In this document: piece by piece, positions 5,459 through 7,977 of the stretch | Layout of the letters: each line of letters opens with the position of its first letter | How positions within the stretch are numbered: position 1 is the stretch's first letter | From: an uncultured Clostridia bacterium | GTDB taxonomy: Bacteria > Bacillota > Clostridia > Tissierellales > Peptoniphilaceae | Direction: 5' to 3' | Assembly (NCBI GenBank): GCA_945916025.1 | Contig: CAMEGD010000063.1 | Span: 1-7,977, forward strand | DNA length: 7,977 nucleotides | Notes under the pieces: model-generated | What the model saw: the letters and a program-made list of their open reading frames with translations, nothing else | The model's database searches: none | Told to the model about the DNA's origin: nothing | Program-made: the position numbers and the translations under genes

Positions 5459-6210
5459 TGAAGGCACCAGCTAGAATTTTTAAATTTCAAATAACATCCT
5501 TTCTAAAGAATTTTTTAATTGGCCTTTTAGTGGCAATGGGTGTTATGATTATTGTATTAGGAATAAGTAAGCTAAACTCAAATTTTCATTTAAGTCCTGA
5601 AGGATTCCTTCCAATTACCCTTATAAGTGTCCTAGCTATTATGTCTATAGTCTTTATTACTATTCAATGTTTTATGGGATTTTTTGAAGACTTTAGACTT
5701 GCAACTAGACTTGGTATTACTAGAAAAAATTTCTTTGTTTCTAACTTAGTCTTTATGCTAGTCTTGGCTATTGTATTTTCATTAATAGCTTCTGGTATTA
5801 TAAATTATGGTATAAAGGATAAAGGAATTTATATAGATGGAATAATTATTGAAGAAATCCTTCCTACTATTGAGGAACTAGATCTTGAAGCTTATGAAGG
5901 AATACCCAAAGAAGAAATAAAAGATAAACTAGAAGAAAGAGCACAAGAGTATTATAATGTTAGCTATTTTGAAGTATTTAAAAATGTATTTGTTGGAATC
6001 CTTGGTGTAATTGGATTTTGGACAATCATTGGACTTTCAGTCTTCCTATTTGGAATAAAGTCTCTGATTATAATAGTTCCATTTATTGCCTTAAGTGGAA
6101 ATGACTATGTGAACCAAATCTTCGACAGCCAAGTTCTATTAATTATCATTTATATAATCTCTCAAATATATGTATATTTGGGTATACAAAAAGCAGATAG
6201 TGTTGTTTGA
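5458..6210 (+). CDS. ABC transporter permease subunit
   Basis: A 250-residue integral membrane protein with about six hydrophobic segments, at residues 18-37, 51-75, 91-115, 174-198, 200-213 and 226-243. The fifth and sixth are short and their borders uncertain. A loop between helices 3 and 4 (about 118-170) is long and rich in Glu and Asp, and should lie outside the cell with the N terminus inside. A cytoplasmic stretch FFEDFRLATRLGITRKNFF (75-93), between helices 2 and 3, probably contains the coupling helix that meets the ATPase. The ATG overlaps the ATPase stop codon (TAATG) and has AAGGAGG upstream, so subunits would be made together. One ATPase and one permease suggest a dimeric 2+2 exporter. 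Family is assigned by context and topology, not by a strong motif. Confidence 0.88.
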   Translation: MKAPARIFKFQITSFLKNFLIGLLVAMGVMIIVLGISKLNSNFHLSPEGFLPITLISVLAIMSIVFITIQCFMGFFEDFRLATRLGITRKNFFVSNLVFMLVLAIVFSLIASGIINYGIKDKGIYIDGIIIEEILPTIEELDLEAYEGIPKEEIKDKLEERAQEYYNVSYFEVFKNVFVGILGVIGFWTIIGLSVFLFGIKSLIIIVPFIALSGNDYVNQIFDSQVLLIIIYIISQIYVYLGIQKADSVV

Positions 6211-6238
6211 AAAAGTAATATAAAAATTAGGTGATGAA

Positions 6239-7168
6239 ATGAAAATATTAAAGAAGTCCTTAATAGTAATTTTAGTTCTACTGATAATTGGATTTTTAGC
6301 CTTTAGCATATTTATTGGGAAGTCAGTTTTCGATGGATATACCAATGATACGACTAGGGAAGAAACTTTGGAAAACCAAGTGTTTTTTGAAGAAAGTTTT
6401 CAAGAGATTAAGGACAAATATTCTAGTGAAGAATTAAACATTAAGTCTTCTGTGGAAAGTCATGAAATACCTGGAATCTTATTAAAAAAGAAGGGCAACA
6501 AGGATTTGGCAGTTTTGATTCATGGAATGGGTGGAACTAAGATAACTTTACCTGAAGAAATGGACTTATTTTTAGAAAAAGGTTTTGATGTAATTCTCTA
6601 TGATCAAAGAAATTCTGGAGAAAATTTAGCTCCACACAATACTTTTGGATATTTAGAGTCCAATGATGCCTTAGACGTGGTGGCCTATGGAAAAGACCTA
6701 TATCCAAATGGAAAGGTCCTCCTTTATGGTGAATCTTATGGAGGAATTACAGCTACCATAGCAGCAGGTAGGAATGAGGAAAATATAGATTTGTTAGTAT
6801 TAGATTGCCCTGTATCTGATGGTAAGGTATTTTTAGATGAGATCCTAAAAAATATAGAAAAAGAAACTTCGATTCCTGCATCTTATATGTACCAAACTGG
6901 AAACCTATACACAAGGTTTAAACTTGGATTTAGTCTAAATGACACAGATGGAAACAAGTGGATAAAGAACATTTCAAAACCAATCCTAGTTTTGACATCA
7001 ACAGCAGATCAAGTAACCCCACAAATGGGAGAAGAATTATTTTCTTCCATTAGCCATGAAGACAAGATAATAGAAACCTCAGAATTTGCAGAACACGCAA
7101 GGATATTACAAGAAGATTCCAAAGTTTTTGTAGATGCTTTAGATGAATTTTTAAGTAAATACAAATAA
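6239..7168 (+). CDS. membrane-anchored alpha/beta hydrolase
   Basis: A 309-residue serine hydrolase. Residues 7-27 form a single hydrophobic helix after a KILKK start, which should anchor the enzyme with the catalytic domain outside the membrane; no lipobox is present. The fold has the oxyanion-loop motif HGMGG (95-99), the nucleophile elbow GESYGG with Ser166, the acid Asp257 in STADQVTP, and His286 in FAEHARIL, so the triad is complete. The YDQRNSGEN stretch after strand 4 and overall size resemble Bacillus YqkD-like hydrolases. AGGTGAT precedes the ATG, 28 bases after the permease gene with no promoter or terminator between, so it is the last gene of the operon. It may modify or degrade the compound that the ABC system handles, or a lipid; this is inference. 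Confidence 0.92.
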   Translation: MKILKKSLIVILVLLIIGFLAFSIFIGKSVFDGYTNDTTREETLENQVFFEESFQEIKDKYSSEELNIKSSVESHEIPGILLKKKGNKDLAVLIHGMGGTKITLPEEMDLFLEKGFDVILYDQRNSGENLAPHNTFGYLESNDALDVVAYGKDLYPNGKVLLYGESYGGITATIAAGRNEENIDLLVLDCPVSDGKVFLDEILKNIEKETSIPASYMYQTGNLYTRFKLGFSLNDTDGNKWIKNISKPILVLTSTADQVTPQMGEELFSSISHEDKIIETSEFAEHARILQEDSKVFVDALDEFLSKYK

Positions 7169-7196
7169 GTTTGTCTAATCTTTCTTAAATAATTTT

Positions 7197-7231
7197 ACCC
7201 TCTTTACTAAAAATACGGTAGGGAGGGTTTT
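7197..7231 (+). terminator. rho-independent terminator after the hydrolase gene
   Basis: An 11-bp stem (7197-7207 with 7218-7228, nine Watson-Crick pairs and two G-U pairs, with a CCC/GGG block) closes a 10-base loop and is followed by TTTT. It lies 28 bases after the hydrolase stop and ends the gntR operon. Confidence 0.85.
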
Positions 7232-7282
7232 GTAATTACAAAGTTTAAAGACAGTGGCTAGGAATCATTGGTCAATGAAATG

Positions 7283-7311
7283 TTTACACTTTTAATAATA
7301 TTTGTAATAAT
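7283..7311 (+). promoter_or_regulatory. candidate promoter for the solute-binding/sensor gene
   Basis: TTTACA (7283-7288), a 17-bp spacer and AATAAT (7306-7311) each match five of six consensus bases. It is the best promoter match between the terminator and the next gene. The leader of about 70 bases contains the arms AGGT and ACCT around GATATG, too weak to call an operator. Confidence 0.5.
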
Positions 7312-7385
7312 ATACTTGAAGGTAGGATATGACCTAAATAAATGAGATGAAAAAAGTGAATTTTTTAAATCCAAAGAGGGAGTTT

Positions 7386-7977
7386 ATGAAAAGAAAAGTT
7401 TTTATACTTTTATTTATTTTTATATTTTTTTCAAAAAAGACCATGGCATCAGATTCCTTATTAACAGTTGCAGGAGATGAGAGTTTTCCACCCTATGAAT
7501 ATGTAGATGATGATGGGGTTTTTAAGGGCTTTAATGTAGATATAATGAAGGCAATTGCCATAGTTTCAGATACTAATTTTAACTATACTCCAATGCCATG
7601 GGAAGAAGTATATACCTCAATTTCTACTGGTAAAGCTGACATTATCCAGGGTATGAAGAAGTCTCCAGAAAGGGAAAAGGAGTTTTTGTTTTCAGATCCA
7701 ATTCTTAATAACTCCCAGTCTATATTTGTAAAACAAGAAAACTATTCAGTATTTGGCCTAGACACCTTAGCTGACAAAAGGGTAGCCTTAAATATATATG
7801 ACTCTAATTATAATTACTATAAGACCATAAAAGACATTGAAATAGTAGAATATGACAGTTTTGAAGAGGCCCTAATAGACTTATCCAAAAACCAAGTTGA
7901 TGCTCTAGTAGGGAACACTCTGACAATAAACCACCTGTCAAATAAGCTTATGATAAATGAAGATATTAAAATAGTTG
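7386..7977 (+). CDS. family 3 solute-binding domain protein, 3' end outside window (secreted or sensor protein)
   Basis: The first 197 codons of a gene that runs off the window. MKRKVFILLFIFIFFSKKTMA is a signal sequence with a likely cleavage after Ala21. From residue 26 a family 3 periplasmic-binding fold follows: VAGDESFPPYEYVDDDG, FKGFNVDIMKAIA, then ADIIQGMKKSPEREKEFLFSDPI, where Arg96 corresponds to the arginine that binds the carboxylate of amino-acid ligands. Residues 158-178 (SFEEALIDLSKNQVDALVGNT) match the second-lobe pattern. GAGGGAG precedes the ATG. No cysteine follows the signal sequence, so it is not a lipoprotein as most Gram-positive transport binding proteins are. That makes a membrane-anchored receptor (solute-binding domain followed by a membrane helix and GGDEF, kinase or similar output) likely, but the output domain is not in view. 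Confidence 0.88.
   Translation, partial: MKRKVFILLFIFIFFSKKTMASDSLLTVAGDESFPPYEYVDDDGVFKGFNVDIMKAIAIVSDTNFNYTPMPWEEVYTSISTGKADIIQGMKKSPEREKEFLFSDPILNNSQSIFVKQENYSVFGLDTLADKRVALNIYDSNYNYYKTIKDIEIVEYDSFEEALIDLSKNQVDALVGNTLTINHLSNKLMINEDIKIV

Noticed and set aside
7312..7385. A riboswitch in the leader before the solute-binding domain gene.
   Set aside because: No conserved riboswitch core (for example a cyclic di-GMP or glycine motif) is seen in the short AT-rich leader.

Overview
The window is AT-rich DNA (roughly 30% GC by eye) with strong AGGAGG-type ribosome binding sites, heavy use of AGA and ATA codons, and gene families typical of anaerobic Firmicutes. The host is probably a clostridial or tissierellial bacterium (for example a Peptoniphilus/Anaerococcus-type anaerobe); that placement is inference. 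The first ~50 bases are clearly richer in GC than the rest.

Region 1 (1-2189) is the recombination end of an integrative mobile element. It holds a possible 13-residue leader ORF, a small SHOCT-like protein, and a 593-residue large serine recombinase with its own extended -10 promoter. The 3' end of the recombinase gene runs, in another frame, into about 47 codons resembling the C-terminal tail of the 23S rRNA uracil methyltransferase RlmD/RumA. This suggests that the element used the 3' part of rlmD as its target and that the attachment junction lies near 2046-2058. The rlmD remnant is broken at both ends.

Region 2 (2190-4066, minus strand) is a two-gene operon: a PadR-family repressor followed, with an 8-nt overlap, by a multi-pass membrane protein with a DUF2812-like N-terminal region. 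Its promoter has a TTGACA -35 box and a TAAAAT -10 box. One TATCGA-N3-TCGATA dyad fills the spacer and a second, identical half-site dyad lies just downstream of the predicted start of transcription. The operon ends at a 13-bp perfect hairpin.

Region 3 (4144-7231, plus strand) is a divergent operon: a YtrA-type GntR regulator, an ABC ATPase, an ABC permease and a membrane-anchored alpha/beta hydrolase. The first three genes overlap (17 nt and 1 nt) and the hydrolase follows after 28 nt. A promoter followed by a 20-bp dyad at the expected start of transcription suggests GntR autoregulation. A strong terminator closes the operon. Together regions 2 and 3 look like two back-to-back, self-regulated envelope-response modules.

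Region 4 (7232-7977) has a promoter-like sequence and the first 197 codons of a secreted or membrane-anchored protein with a family 3 solute-binding domain. It has no lipobox, so it may be the sensor end of a larger signalling protein. No tRNA, rRNA, CRISPR array or intact insertion sequence was seen. There is no gene-free stretch longer than 300 bases.
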